Assembly: GCF_023065955.2 (NCBI RefSeq)
Contig: NC_079873.1
Span: 10,492,566 to 10,556,565 of the forward strand
DNA length: 64,000 bases
Source of the DNA: Ursus arctos
Taxonomy: Eukaryota; Chordata; Mammalia; Carnivora; Ursidae
Direction of reading: 5' to 3'
Shown here: piece by piece, positions 10,779 to 22,095 of the stretch
Layout: the number at the start of each line of letters is the position of its first letter
How positions within the stretch are numbered: position 1 is the first letter of the stretch
Notes under the pieces: generated by a model
The model's database searches: none
The model's input: only the letters and a program-made list of their open reading frames with translations
Told to the model about the DNA's origin: nothing
Translations under genes and position numbers: made by a program

Positions 10779-12510
10779 TGTGACCTAAAAATTGGGTGTG
10801 GTTTCAATGAATGTCTAAAATGTTACCTATTTCTAAAATTTTCAGCTCCTATCAAATATATTAAATTAGTAACTCCTATTTCTCAAAATTTTACAGTTGT
10901 CGCATCTGTTTCCTTTCCCATCTGAGTGAAGTGTTAGATTCTGTTTTTCCGAAGGGGTGGAGGCAGCTGGTAATGAAGGCAGCATGCCCCACACTTTGGC
11001 TGCTTAAGTATAAGAGCCTTCCAATGGAGTCCTTAATGGGGCCATGGTTTTCTCGCTGGCTGCGAAGCGAGGGTTTGAATGGGGCCATTATCATTAGAAA
11101 GACGACTCTTCCTAAGACTTTTGGATGACCATATTTACCACTTCTTCTGAAATGAAGCGAATTTACTTGGTAAGTGGCTCAGCCTGGCTTCCGAGAGCTT
11201 GGGTGCACTTTTGTAGGGGGAGAAAGAGCTTGCTTGAGATACCTGCCTGGCTTTCTTTACCTCGTTGCCTAAATGATTTTTAGGTTTTTGTTCTCCAAGT
11301 TCTTGCCCCACCCCCATTTTAGGGTTTCAAACTGTAGAACCAGCTCTTATGGCACACTGACTGTTCAAGAAACCACTCCATAAAAATGCAAACGTCAATC
11401 TTTTCTTTTTTTTTTTAACATGTAATTTTAGAAGCTCTGGGTAACTTGGTGTAGTTGAACCGTAGGGGGCATGAAAGAATGAGACAGCAGTGAGTCTCCC
11501 TGCTGTGTGTTTTGGCCAAGGCAGCCTTTTCTTGATAAAAGAAAGATTTTATTCAAGCCTCTGCAACGCGATGACATTTGTAGTGGAATGTAGGAGACAT
11601 TGATAGGGCAAAATACTTTTAAATAATGTCATAGATTCTTCCAGATCACACAAAGTGTAGAAAATATTCCTTTTCTCAGCTAAAGTCACGAATATCACTG
11701 CTTTCCCTCCAGTCTGAACAGCGCAGAACAGAAGGAATCCACGAGTCCTCTGAGCCCTGGCAAGGAGGAGACTGTTCCTTCTCCCCTCTAGGCATTGCCC
11801 AGCATTTGTCCTGTAAAAGCAGCTCCTTGGCTGAGGAATTGTAAACTACAGCGTGAAGGGGCCTTGACCTGAAAACACGTAGGATGGCAGAGTGTGGAGG
11901 TCACCTCTCTAACTCTTAGAACACAGGGAACAGTTGTTTTGGGCCAGCTCAGTATCTGTTTGGGGAACCTCGCAGTCCATATGGGGCTGATGCCCTGCCT
12001 CAATTCTGGATGTGATTATGTGGCCCAGATCTGGCCTGTGAGAGCCTCGTGCAGGCCTCTGGGGGACCTCTCAGGAAAGCAGCTTTCTTCTCCCCTGGTC
12101 TTACTAAAGTAGCAGAGGGAGGATCCAGAGCTGCCAGCCGCCCCCTTTGCCACCCCCTTTGCCGCCCCGTCAGGAAAGGCCCCTTACAAGAAAGCAGAGC
12201 CCAGTGATGACGACCGTCCAATATCTGGCGACCTGGAATGAACCCCATGGCCTATATATCCCTCAGTATGCCCCAGAAGCATGCAGGAAAGACAAATGGA
12301 AAAAGAGAAGGGGAAAGAGAAGGAAAGGGCAGAAGAGAGCTTGCTACTGGCTCTGAGTTTCTCTGGGGAATACTACTACCCACGTGGCAGGCCGTTTTGA
12401 GGGTTCGAGCAGAGGAGGAACCCGCCCACCTATTGTAATTTGATAGGCGGCCACCCGAAGATCCGAAGGGATCGAAGTTATTTAAGACTTCACGTCAGCC
12501 TCGGAAACAC
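10779..12510. other. Unassigned stretch, purine-rich near its end
   Basis: No repeat recognised except a T run at 11403-11417. A purine-rich tract lies at about 12285-12345 and a C-rich tract at about 12135-12180. Overlapping short frames on both strands look like chance frames. Confidence 0.4.
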
Positions 12511-12514
12511 CCCA

Positions 12515-12600
12515 TTCTGCTAACCTTGGTTTTCCTCTGCTGTAAAACGAGAGGCTCACACCTGCTCACCCGTAAGGCGTCGCTCAGCTCTGGATCTTGG
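12515..12600 (+). mobile_element. Possible MIR fragment
   Basis: The order 'taaccttggttttcctctgc', 'tgtaaaacgagaggctcaca' loosely follows the sense MIR sequence 'cctcagtttcctcatctgtaaaat'. Weak. Confidence 0.35.
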
Positions 12601-12870
12601 CAGAACGCTTCTTCCCGGGGCAAACCCTAGCGTCCACAGGACCGGCTCGGGCGCAATGAGCGCACATGGCCGCCAGAGATCACTGTAGGACACGCTTCAT
12701 TCCTCGCTCCTCCGGCCTGTTAGGAATGCAGGCCCGAACCGCCGGAGACAGGGCGGGGAAGCACCCACAGCCCCCGGGCTTGCCCCGGGGCGGGTCACGT
12801 GCGACACCATCACTTTCCCTGTCCCGTGGAGCTGACGCTGGCTTGCGCTTCCTTGCTGGCCAGTCATCCA
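12541..12870. promoter_or_regulatory. CpG-island-like block
   Basis: Hand count for 12541-12840 gives roughly 65% G+C and about 26 CpG, near the number expected from composition, whereas most of the window is CpG-poor. It holds a CACGTG E-box (12796-12801) and several CCCGGG/GGCGGG motifs. No matching first exon or open frame is convincing. It could be a promoter, an orphan island or a GC-rich relic. Confidence 0.55.
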
Positions 12871-13345
12871 CCATGTAAAATAGATCAGTTGTAATTCATT
12901 GTAGAATCCTCCTTCCAAGGGTATAGGTCAACTATAGGCATTTCCTGTCTCTGAAGAACAGTACTGTGCTTAATTATTGGAAACGAAAAATCTTGTGTCT
13001 CTGATGAAAAGGTGAGCTTGACCACGAGCACTGCGGCTGGAATTTGGCCGGTTTCTCTCCCCTTCCCTGTTCTATGTGCTGTCATTTCAAAGCCAGTACT
13101 GCCTAGAAGATGCCCCATTTTGCTGAGGACCTTATGGTTCTGCTCAGAGACTGTTCTAGAAGCACCAGTGGTTCCCCCAGCACTGGGAATTTCACTGACC
13201 ACGTGAGCTCTAGCCTTAGGCACGAGGGTCTGGGGAAGATGGCGCACATACGAGTCTGAGTATATGTATATCTATGCTGCTCCTCTCCTCATGAACGATT
13301 CTATTCTTATGTAAACAGTTTATTTTGTTTTATGGCTATGGAAGG
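12871..13345. other. Unassigned stretch right of the CpG-rich block
   Basis: No repeat recognised. A donor-like 'aaaaggtgagc' occurs at about 13007-13017, 140 bp right of the CpG block. A first-exon reading on the plus strand is possible but nothing else supports it. Confidence 0.35.
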
Positions 13346-13349
13346 GATG

Positions 13350-13700
13350 GTAATGCTCACTAACTCACCACCTCACCCCTCAATTTCCCATACCCCCTTG
13401 AAGCTAGGTTTGAACCCGTCCTTAGTCCTGGCCAAAGAACTCTGATTGGAAGTGACATGTGTCTCTCCTGAACAAAGCAATTAAGAATCTTCGTGTCATA
13501 GCCATCTATTTCATCCCAAGCTACTTTGACCTTTTAAGCCTTATGTTCCAGCCACAAAATGGAGGAAGATGGACTGAATATGACTAAGCAATAAACATTT
13601 CTGCATGAAGTTGCTGGGATTCCAGGACTGATTTCTTACTGCAGCAGGGCCTATCCTATCCTAACAGCCTGGAACTGTGAACACATATAGGAGAAAGAGA
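13350..13700 (+). mobile_element. Possible MaLR-like LTR relic
   Basis: The end 'aagcaataaacatttctgc ... cagcagggcctatcctatcc' resembles the 3' end of a mammalian MaLR-type LTR (polyadenylation signal, then 'cctatcctaac'). The rest is too decayed to be sure. Confidence 0.4.
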
Positions 13701-15284
13701 TGGGCTTTATTCAGAAGCTAACCACAGTCCCTGGCATTTTAATTCTTAAATATTATTAATTTTCATTGTTGATAAACTTGTAAGCAGTGATGAGAGGAAC
13801 ACTCCTGTAAGCCAACCACTGACAGGGAAAGTGCCAGTATCTGGAAAGCCTAGTTTTGGGTTCTGGTAGAACCTAGAAATTATCATATGAACACTTTAAT
13901 GTGCCAAAAATAAGATAGGTTTGAATAACACATGTGCATGAATTTGAACCAGTGGTCCTATGGAGAAACATCCTTGAAAGTTCACAAAGGATGCAGCTCT
14001 TACCTGAAAGAAATCTGACTACACCTAAGATGAGTGGAGGTGCCATGACTTTCTACCACGCTCTGGAGAGCAAGATTTAAGTGGCTTTCCAAAAACACAG
14101 AGACTCCTATTTTCTCTACCCAGGCCAAAATTGCACACTCTCCTAATTTTAAGATGAAAAGAACTGCAAATCATTTTTCCCCAAGCAGATTTATTTTTGA
14201 TGTCTTTTGATTCGAAATTCTAAACCAAAGGAAAGAATTTTTAGTTTGGTGGTTATGACCCTAATGGAATCTACCCCTACCCCCACCCCAAGAGACTGAT
14301 AAGGAAATCTTTAATAAAAAATTCTTTTCTTACCATAAAATTTCCATTGCATATCTTTAAAGCTCACTGGTGATTAAGGATTTTTATGGTTAGTCACAGG
14401 AAAGAGAATTTACTTTCTGCACAATACAGCTTGGGGCAGCTTTATTTACTGATAGGTTCAGTTTTCACTTTGCTTCCTCCTCTTCTATGTTTATTGCCAC
14501 CATTTTATTAACTCAGATGCTAGAATATTCTTCAATAGCCCACGTCTTCTCACAGGACCTCTCAGGCTTGTCTTTCTGCCTTAGGGTCCGGTTTGAAAGT
14601 GAGTTATCTCTTCAAGGTCTCTCCTTCTCTCCAGTAATTAGAAGATTCCTCAAGGATGCACAGCTGTTATCATGTCAAGCTATTACAAAATTCCTTAGAA
14701 TCCAGACATTCAGCTCTAGGCTTCCCAAGTGACAATGCTTGGTAAACTGAGAGGGGTGCAGTTCTACCAAGTCCCTTGGAGACCTTCCTTTCAGGTGTCA
14801 TAGATTTATTTATCTCTGCCTTGGGGGACCCACAGGCATTGTTTCTAGATGGTAGTCCTCTCCCACACATTATACAGTATGGAACAACTGCAAGAGTCTA
14901 CCCTCTTGTTTGCTTAAATTTTAATACTTTAAGTTAGGATCTTATGATTTAACTTCTAAAATAAATTTTAAAAGCCAATGGAAAGACATTAAGCTTTTAT
15001 AAGACATATTTCATTTCAACTTATCTGGGCCCATGGTACGCCGGGCTTTACCTAGGTTGGCAGATTACAGTGAACTGTAGAGAACACACAAAGGAGTCCA
15101 GCTGTTATCTCTGTGTTCACAATAGGCTTGCCACTTCCTCCCAAATTTTCCAGAAGCTTCTATCTTCTGAGGTGATACCAACTGCCATCTCATTATCTTT
15201 TTCCCTCAGGGTACTAGGGAGAGTTTACAAGGCCCCATAAGCCTTACCAAGCTAGTGATATAGTGCATGGTCTGACCTAGGCTG
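13701..15284. other. Unassigned 1.6-kb stretch
   Basis: Long AT-rich non-repetitive text. It has a short C-rich run at 14274-14288 but no RNA gene, exon or transposon that I can name. Confidence 0.45.
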
Positions 15285-15815
15285 CATTAGCTAGCTACTG
15301 CTGCATAACAAATTACCCTGAACTCTAGCAGCTGACGGGAGCAAACCTTTGTTATCCAGCTGTGGCTTAGCTGGGTAGGAATCCAGCTGTGGCTTAGCTG
15401 GGTAGATCTGACTTAAGATCTCTTGTGAGATTCAAGTTCAGCTGTTGACCAGGGCTGTGTTCACCTCAAGGTGTCACTGGGGCTATAGACTATGCATGTG
15501 TACTCACCCATGGTCGTTGGCAGGCCTTAGTTCCTTATGGACTACTGGGCACTTGTGCCTCTTCACAAGGCTGCTTAAAACATGGCAGCTTACTTCTCTC
15601 AAAGTGAGTGATCCAAGAGAGAGGAGAGCAAGAATGTACCCAAGACAGAAGACATAGCTTTTATAACCAATCTTGGAAGTGCCATACCATCACTTCTGTT
15701 GTGTGCAATTGCTCACACAGACCAAACCCAGTACAACGTGGGAGGGGACTACACAAAAGTGTGAATACCAAGAGGCAGGGGTCATTGGGGGCCATCTTGG
15801 AGGCTGGCTACCACA
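15285..15815 (-). mobile_element. MLT1-type LTR (ERVL-MaLR)
   Basis: Antisense match to the MLT1 LTR: begins near 'tactgctgcataacaaatta', continues with 'ggctgcttaaaacatggcag' and 'cttggaagtgccataccatc', and ends at 'ggaggctggctaccacaca'. It is a non-coding solo LTR relic about 530 bp long. It carries an internal 25-bp duplication at 15354-15405. Confidence 0.85.
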
Positions 15816-15869
15816 CAGGCTCTTTCTTCTCCTGTCGACTGTCTTATCTAGGGCTCCAGGACCTCTGAC

Positions 15870-16095
15870 TGACCTTCCTTCCTTCCTTTCTTTTTTAAAG
15901 ATTTATTTATTTATTTATTTTAGAGAGAGAGAGATTGAGTATGAGCAGGAGGGGCAGAGGGAGAGGGAGAGAATCTCAAGCAGACTCCTCGCTGAGCATG
16001 GAGCCCGACATGGGGCTAGATCTCATGACCCTGAGATCACGACCTGAGCTGAAACCAAGAGTCAGATGCTTCACCAACTGCACCACCCAGGTGAC
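15870..16095 (-). mobile_element. Can-SINE with 14-bp target duplication
   Basis: Antisense SINE with ATTT-repeat tail and a CCTT-rich end. The exact target duplication ccaggacctctgac flanks it at 15856-15869 and 16096-16109. Confidence 0.95.
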
Positions 16096-16109
16096 CCAGG
16101 ACCTCTGAC

Positions 16110-16437
16110 CTTTCGGTTCCTCCAACGTGCCATGCTCACTCTAGCTGCAGTGCCTTTGTACATGCAATGCTTTCTTCTTGCAAAATTCTACTTCCCCTTC
16201 ACTTGGTTAATTCCTGCAAACCCTCAGCTCAACCATCTATTTCCCAGAGAAGACCCCTCTGCTCTTAACATTGTTGTAATTTTACAATGGGTGCTTATTA
16301 AATTAGTCTCTCTCTCTACCCACCCTCTGGACTATAAACTCCAAGTTTGTGTTAGTTTTTGCTCATGAATGTATCCTTGGCTCAGTGGCTGCTGCTAGGT
16401 AGATGTGTTGAATGGGTAAATTAATAAATGAAGAAAG
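16110..16437 (+). mobile_element. L2 LINE 3' end
   Basis: Sense L2 order: 'caatgctttcttcttgcaaa', 'cctcagctcaaccatctatt', 'agagaagacccctctgctct', 'ctggactataaactccaag', 'tgtatccttggctcagtgg', ending 'gttgaatgggtaaattaata'. Inactive fragment. Confidence 0.85.
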
Positions 16438-17007
16438 CCAAGGTCAGTACATGGGGGAAAGTATTGAGAGGAAGTTCAGGCATGTAAGCATAATAAATGT
16501 GTGAACTGGAATTGCATGAGGTGAAGGATTAGGTGTTTGTCCTTCCTCTGACATTCTCTATTCATCTCCTTTTACCTATATCCTCTCCCTTCCTTTCTTT
16601 TCCTTCTTTCCCCTCTTTTCTCCTACACCTCATTCTTTTGCTTGTCTATTCCACTTTACCATGACTGAGACATCTTCTCATTGATAGTAACTGTAAGAGG
16701 GGAATCACAGGTTGGAACAGGAAGATGAGAAGTGAAGTGAGCTGTGCAATAAAAGTAAATGTCTTGTAACACAGGCCTGAGTAGAGTATAGGAAGTTGAG
16801 TCAAAACTTTCCTAGATCAGGAAGCATGCTGCTGCCCTGTTACAGAGGTAAGTAATTGGGACAGGCTGTTCTGTTACGTTCATTCAATCATGTATTCATT
16901 TAACCAACATTTAGAAGAAGACTTTACCTATCTGAGAATGGGGTGAGTGTTGGAGACACTCAGTGAAGGAGACAGGATACCTGATATCAAAGAGCCCACT
17001 GTCTAGC
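16438..17007. other. Unassigned stretch
   Basis: Contains a pyrimidine-rich part (16570-16630) and no recognised repeat or exon. Confidence 0.4.
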
Positions 17008-17033
17008 ATCATGATACTCAAAGTGTTGTCCAT

Positions 17034-18315
17034 GTTAGAGAACTAAATGTGAGACCTGAAACCATAAAACTTCTAAAAGAAAGCATAGGCAGTAATATCT
17101 TGGACATAAGCCTTAGCAACACTTTTCTAGACATGTCTCCTCAGGCAAGGAAACAAAAAGCAAAAATAAACTATTGGGACTACACCAAAATAATAAGCTC
17201 TTGCACAGCAAAGGAAACCATCAACAAAACAAGAAGGCAACCTATTGAATAGAAGAAGATATTTGCAAATGATATATCTAATAAAGGATTAATATCCAAA
17301 ATTTATTAAAAAACTTACACAACTCAATGTCAAAAAACCCTACCAAAACGAAACACTCTGATTAAAAATGGGCAGAGGACCCGAACAGACATTTTTCCAA
17401 AGACATATGGATGGCCAACAGACACATGAAAAGATGCTCAACATCACTGATGATCAGAGACATGCAAATCAAAACCATAATGTGGTATCACTTTACACCT
17501 GTCAGAATGACTAGTATCAAGAAGAGATAACAAGCGTTTGTGAGGATGTGGGAAAACAGGAATCCTTGTGTATTAAGGGTTGAAATGTAAATTGGTGCAA
17601 CCACCATGGAAAACAGTATGGCAATTCCTCAAAAAATTAAAAATAGAATTACCATATGATACAGGAATTCTACTACTAGGTATTTACCCAAAGAAAACAA
17701 AAACACTAATTCAAAAAAGATATATGCACCTTTATGTTTATTGCAGCATTATTTACAATAGTCACAATACGAAAGCAACCTAAGTGTCCAGTGACAGATG
17801 AATGGATAAAAAAGATGTGGTGTATACACACAACAGAATATTACTCAGCCATAAAAAGAATGAAATCTGGCCGTCTGCAACAACGTGGGTGGACCTAGAG
17901 GGTATTATGCTAAGTGAGATAAGTCAGACAGAGAAAGGCAAATACCATATGGTCTCACTGATATACGGATCTAAAGAGCAAATGAACAAAGAAACAAACA
18001 ACCAGAAACAGAACAAAAATACAGAGAACAAACTTGGTGGTTGCAGAGGGGAGAGGGTTGGGCGGACAGGAAAATAAATAAAGGGCATCAAGAGGTACAA
18101 AATCTCAGTTAAAAAATAAGTCACGAGGATGAAAAGGACAGCATGGAGAATATAGCAATAATATTGTGATAACGTGGTGTGGTGACAGATGGTAACTACA
18201 CTTACGGTGAGCATAGCATAACGTATAGAACTGTCAGACCACTATGTCGTACACCTGGAATGAATATAACGTTGTATGCCAACTATACTTCAACCAAAAC
18301 AAAACAAAACAAAGT
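17034..18315 (+). mobile_element. L1, 5'-truncated, ORF2 end plus 3' UTR
   Basis: Sense L1 from ORF2 text ('agacctgaaaccataaaact') to a 3' UTR ending in 'caaaacaaaacaaaacaaa'. Stops and frameshifts break ORF2. The flanks (c)aaagtgttgtccatg and (c)aaagtgtggctcatg form a diverged target duplication, 12 of 15 matching. Confidence 0.9.
17580..18077 (+). pseudogene. L1 ORF2 C-terminal remnant
   Basis: Two successive open pieces encode the typical end of L1 ORF2: '[19 protein letters not shown]' in the first (17580-17783) and 'WVDLEGIMLSEISQTEKGK' in the second (17802-18077). They are separated by a frame break, so no functional reverse transcriptase can be made. An earlier ORF2 piece lies at 17049-17252. 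Confidence 0.85.
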
Positions 18316-18739
18316 GTGGCTCATGAACTGGCATCATCGGCAGCCCTCGGGGGTTTGTCGGAAATGTAGAATCCCAGGCCCCACTCAGATGGACTGTACC
18401 GGGATCTTCATTCCCACTACGTGGCCGGGTCATCGGTGGGCCCTATTAAAGTTCAGGAAGCACCTGGCTAGACAGCAGACAGGCAACAGCCGAGGACAAC
18501 AGGTGAAGAGGTGTCAGAGGGATGTAAGCACAGGGCTGTGGGATTGCGTCGAACGCCATCTGGCTCTGGTCTGCTGCCGGCAGGGGAGGTGGGCAGGGAG
18601 GTCAGGAGATGGCAGATGAATGGGAACTTGAAGAGGGACGGTTAACACAGGGTGCAGTGTACAGAGGAAGGACGATACACAAAGGCCCATTGGTGCTCAG
18701 AATGTTAAGTGCACAGTTTTCAGCCTGGTTAAAAGTAGA

Positions 18740-18895
18740 ATTGAGATGAGAAAGAACAAGAGATGAGGCCAACACAGGGCTGGAAGCAGGTCATGAGGGG
18801 TTACCTGTGCCCTCCTAACAAGGATTGGCATTGGAGGGTCACTGAGTATTCTAGTTTGACTGGGAAGTCATTCTGAGAGGGGCAGGAGCAGAACG
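18740..18895 (-). mobile_element. L2 LINE fragment
   Basis: Antisense L2 text: 'gcaggtcatgaggggttac', 'attggcattggagggtcact', 'gggaagtcattctgagaggg'. Degraded but in consistent order. Confidence 0.55.
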
Positions 18896-18924
18896 AAAAA
18901 CACTACAGTAACATCTCTGGGGCA

Positions 18925-19025
18925 CGTATTATACCCTAGGTGCTATACCAAGTACTTAAGATGCCTTATTTCACTTCACCCTTCCCGCAAGCCTACGAGG
19001 AAGGTGCTATGACAACTTCTGGAGG
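18925..19025 (-). mobile_element. MIR SINE
   Basis: Antisense MIR: 'cctaggtgctataccaagta', 'ttaagatgccttatttcact', 'gcctacgaggaaggtgctat'. Ancient tRNA-derived SINE fragment. Confidence 0.75.
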
Positions 19026-19665
19026 TACACGGCATGGATCCTACGCACATGAGTTGGGGAGGGGTAGTGAGAGGGTTCCCTTGGCAATGTTCCAGAAAGG
19101 GGCAGAATCAGGTTGGTTTGTGCTTGGAGCTTGAGTGTCCATGTTACACTGTCTCAGGGGTGACAGATTCTGGAGAAGAAGGGATGAGGGCCAATGTGTC
19201 TCTTGTCCTTTGTTTATTGCTTTCTGTTCAAATTCTGTTCTGTTTGAAGAATGATCTCTTCTGCCTCCTGACATGGGTTATGCACCGTCAGCTGGTTTAA
19301 CACAGAGACCCTAGGCAAATGCAGGTGTCCTGAGGGTTACCTGTAAAGCGAGTTCCCTGAATAAACGGTTCAGTCAAAAAACACCAGGTGCTCAATCTCA
19401 CAACCCATAAAGTCAAACCTGACTTTTGCATCCTGTGGAGAACCATTTTTGCTGGGGTTGGCAGTAGCCAGGGAGGCAGGGTACGTTTGTCCCCTCTTTC
19501 TGGAAAACTGACAGACTCGGTTGGATTTCTATGCCTCATCAAAACACACCTGGTTTGTATCCATTTCTTCAGGGGCCTATCCTTCCCCAAGAAAATGTGT
19601 CACGATGTATCAATTAATTAGATATTAATCCTTCATGTATTGGTCCATCAGTAACGTAACTCCGA
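19026..19665. other. Unassigned stretch
   Basis: No repeat or exon recognised. Short frames occur on both strands (for example 19297-19590 minus) and look like chance frames. Confidence 0.4.
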
Positions 19666-19862
19666 GGGGCGCCTGGGCGGTGCAGTCGGTTAAGGGTCTG
19701 ACTCTTGGTTTTGGCTCAGGTCAGGCTCTCAGGATTGTGAGATCCAGCCCTGTGTTGGGCTTGCATTCAGTGCAGAGTCAGCTTGAGATTCTCTCTCCCT
19801 CTCTGCCCCTCCTGGCTGTTCTCTTTCTCTCTCTCTCAAGTAAATAGATAAATCTTAAAAAA
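19666..19862 (+). mobile_element. Can-SINE, older 'ctgactcttgg' type
   Basis: Head 'ggggcgcctgggcggtgcag', then 'gtctgactcttggttttggc', CT-rich segment and A-rich tail. No clear target duplication seen. Confidence 0.94.
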
Positions 19863-20429
19863 ATATTAATATTATATCCCGCAGATAACAGATGCCTTGT
19901 ATTTAGAATGATGCTAATGTGGAGTATGGAAAACAAAAATAGAGAAGGGTCTGCTTTGGGATGCCTTCTTTCCCTTTCCCATGACATCTCCCCAATCTGT
20001 TACATGAGTGAAGCTGGAGAAGGAAAGAGAGAAGTACCTCTTTGCTTAACTGGTCTCAATTGTTCTTCCTCTTGGTGTTGCTGTTTCTCTGGCCAACACT
20101 AACTGACCTTCTAGGCTGTCTGTGTGACATGCATCCTAGTGGTTGGGCTTTCTCCATGGGGTGCCAATGTTTTCTCTGGAAGGTTCTATAGAGGGTTACT
20201 TCACAACACATTTCCTTGATGTGTCCCTCTGACCCCGGCACTTTATCTTCCATTTCCCCGTAAGTTACTGCCATGGGTGGTACATCCCACAGCCACTTGC
20301 TGCTGGTTCCCTTCTTGCAGAAGGTACCCTTCTGGGGTTGGGTGCCATTACCCAAAGAGGCAAAAAAATGAAATAACTTTGAAATGCATTTTGGTTTAAC
20401 AAAAAACAAAAATCAAAACAAAATGGCAC
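19863..20429. other. Unassigned stretch
   Basis: Non-repetitive by eye. A minus frame of 117 codons (20056-20409) has no domain. Confidence 0.4.
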
Positions 20430-20995
20430 GTAGTATGGCCAAAGGTTAAGAAACAGATACTTTTGTACATTATTGATAGATGTATAAGTTGACACAACCC
20501 TTTTGGAGAATAATTTAGTAATAAATATAAAAATCTTTAAAATGTTTTGTATTTTTTCCAGCCTGCAGTTCTATTTTTGAAATAAAAGATGAGGCAAATC
20601 AATTTGAATCTACACAAGGAAAAAGCTACAAGGATGTTCACTGTTGTACCTGTTTTGCGAAAACTTGGAATCTACTAAAATACCCCAGAAAAGGGGATTG
20701 GTTAAATAAATGATGAAATACTGTCTGACTACTGAACATAACTTTGTACGAAAACACTTCTTAGCATGTGAAAGTGTTAAAAAATGGCTTATGAAACAAT
20801 AGTATGACATGATTTTATTTCATTAAAGAACTCTACAGGTAAGTATTATTAAAAAAAGAACGAAAGCATTTGCTTCAAAATGCTAACTGATGGATCGAGG
20901 AGTAAAAAGCAAAGGAAAAGAGAAGGGGGATGATACTTTGTCTTCATTTTCTAGATTTTCTATAATTTCTACAATGCATGTATACTCCGTTTATG
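20430..20995 (+). mobile_element. Old L1 3' end (L1M-like)
   Basis: Sense order: 'cttttggagaataatttagt', 'aagctacaaggatgttcact', 'ggttaaataaatgatgaaat', then 'gattttctataatttctaca'. This is the usual order at the 3' end of old L1s. Frames are destroyed. Confidence 0.75.
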
Positions 20996-21149
20996 TCAAG
21001 AAAGTAAACAGGAAGAACCACAGAAGTACGGCAAAGAGAATTAAAGGTCGAAAAGTGATATGAAAATAACAATAAACTTAATCCACCATAGGCTACAACA
21101 TCCAGCACACTACGAGAGATGGGCCTTGCGTGTAAGAAGCACTGTTCTC

Positions 21150-22095
21150 TCAAGAGAATGAGAAGACAAGCCACAGACTGGGGGACCTATTTGCAAAAGA
21201 CATCTCTGATTATGGCACTGCTACACACTGTGAGAACAGTTAAAATCCGAAACACTGACAATATCAAATGCTGGTGAAGATGTGGTGCTACTGAAACTCT
21301 TACACGTTGCTGGTGAAGAAAAATGCTACAGCCACTTTAGAAGACAGTTCGGCAGACTTTTTTTTCCCCCCAAAAGTAAACATACTTTTACTATGTGATC
21401 CAACAATCATGCTGCTTAGCATTTCCCCAAATGAGTTGAAAATTTATGTCCACATAGAGACCTGTGCATGTTTACAGCAGTTCTGTTCATAACTGCCAAA
21501 ACTTGGAAGCAACCAAGATGTCCTTCAGTAGGTGAATGGATAAGTAAACTGTGGTCCATCCAGACAATGGAATATTATTCAGCACTAAAAAGAAATGTGC
21601 TCTCAAGCCATGAAAAGACATGGAGGAAACTTAAATGTATATTGCTAAGAGAAAGAAGACAATCCGAAAAGCCTACACACTATGATTCCAATTATAGGAC
21701 ACTCTGGAAAAGGCACAACTATGGAGACAGTAAAAAGATCAGTGGGTCTCAGGGGTTAGAGGGGCCAAGGGATGAAGAGGCCGAGCACAGTGGATGTTCA
21801 GGATGGTAAAACTACTCTGTAGGATATTATAATGGTGGATACATGTCATTATACATTTGGCAAAACCCATAGAATGTTCAACACCATGAGTGAATCCTAA
21901 ACCATGGACTCTGGGTGATAATGGCGTGTCAGTGTAGGTTGTAACAAGTGTACCACTCTGGTGGGGATGTTGGTAGTGAAGGAGGCGGTGTGTGCCCGGG
22001 GGTAAGGAATACCAGAAATCGCTATACTTTTTGCTCACTTTTGCTGTGTACCCAAAACTGTTTTTAAAAAATAAATTCTGTTTAAAAAAGAGAGA
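21150..22095 (+). mobile_element. Old L1 3' end (L1M-like), second copy
   Basis: Sense L1 from ORF2 tail ('aagacaagccacagactggg') through 'ggaatattattcagcactaa' to the 3' UTR ('gactctgggtgataatggcg', 'tgtaccactctggtgggga') and an A-rich end. The 197-codon minus frame at 21739-22332 lies mostly antisense to this element. Confidence 0.85.

Larger units (their letters stand above)
17008..18480 (+). mobile_element. MER5-like hAT relic split by an L1
   Basis: The left piece (17008-17033, 'actcaaagtgttgtccatg') and right piece (18316-18480, 'ggaaatgtagaatcccaggc' up to 'ttcaggaagcacctgg') together follow a MER5-type non-autonomous hAT-Charlie element. The L1 at 17034-18315 lies between them. No transposase is encoded. 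Confidence 0.6.

Noticed and set aside
13007..13017. Splice-donor-like 'aaggtgagc' right of the first CpG block
   Set aside because: A single donor motif is common by chance, and no exon, acceptor or frame supports it.
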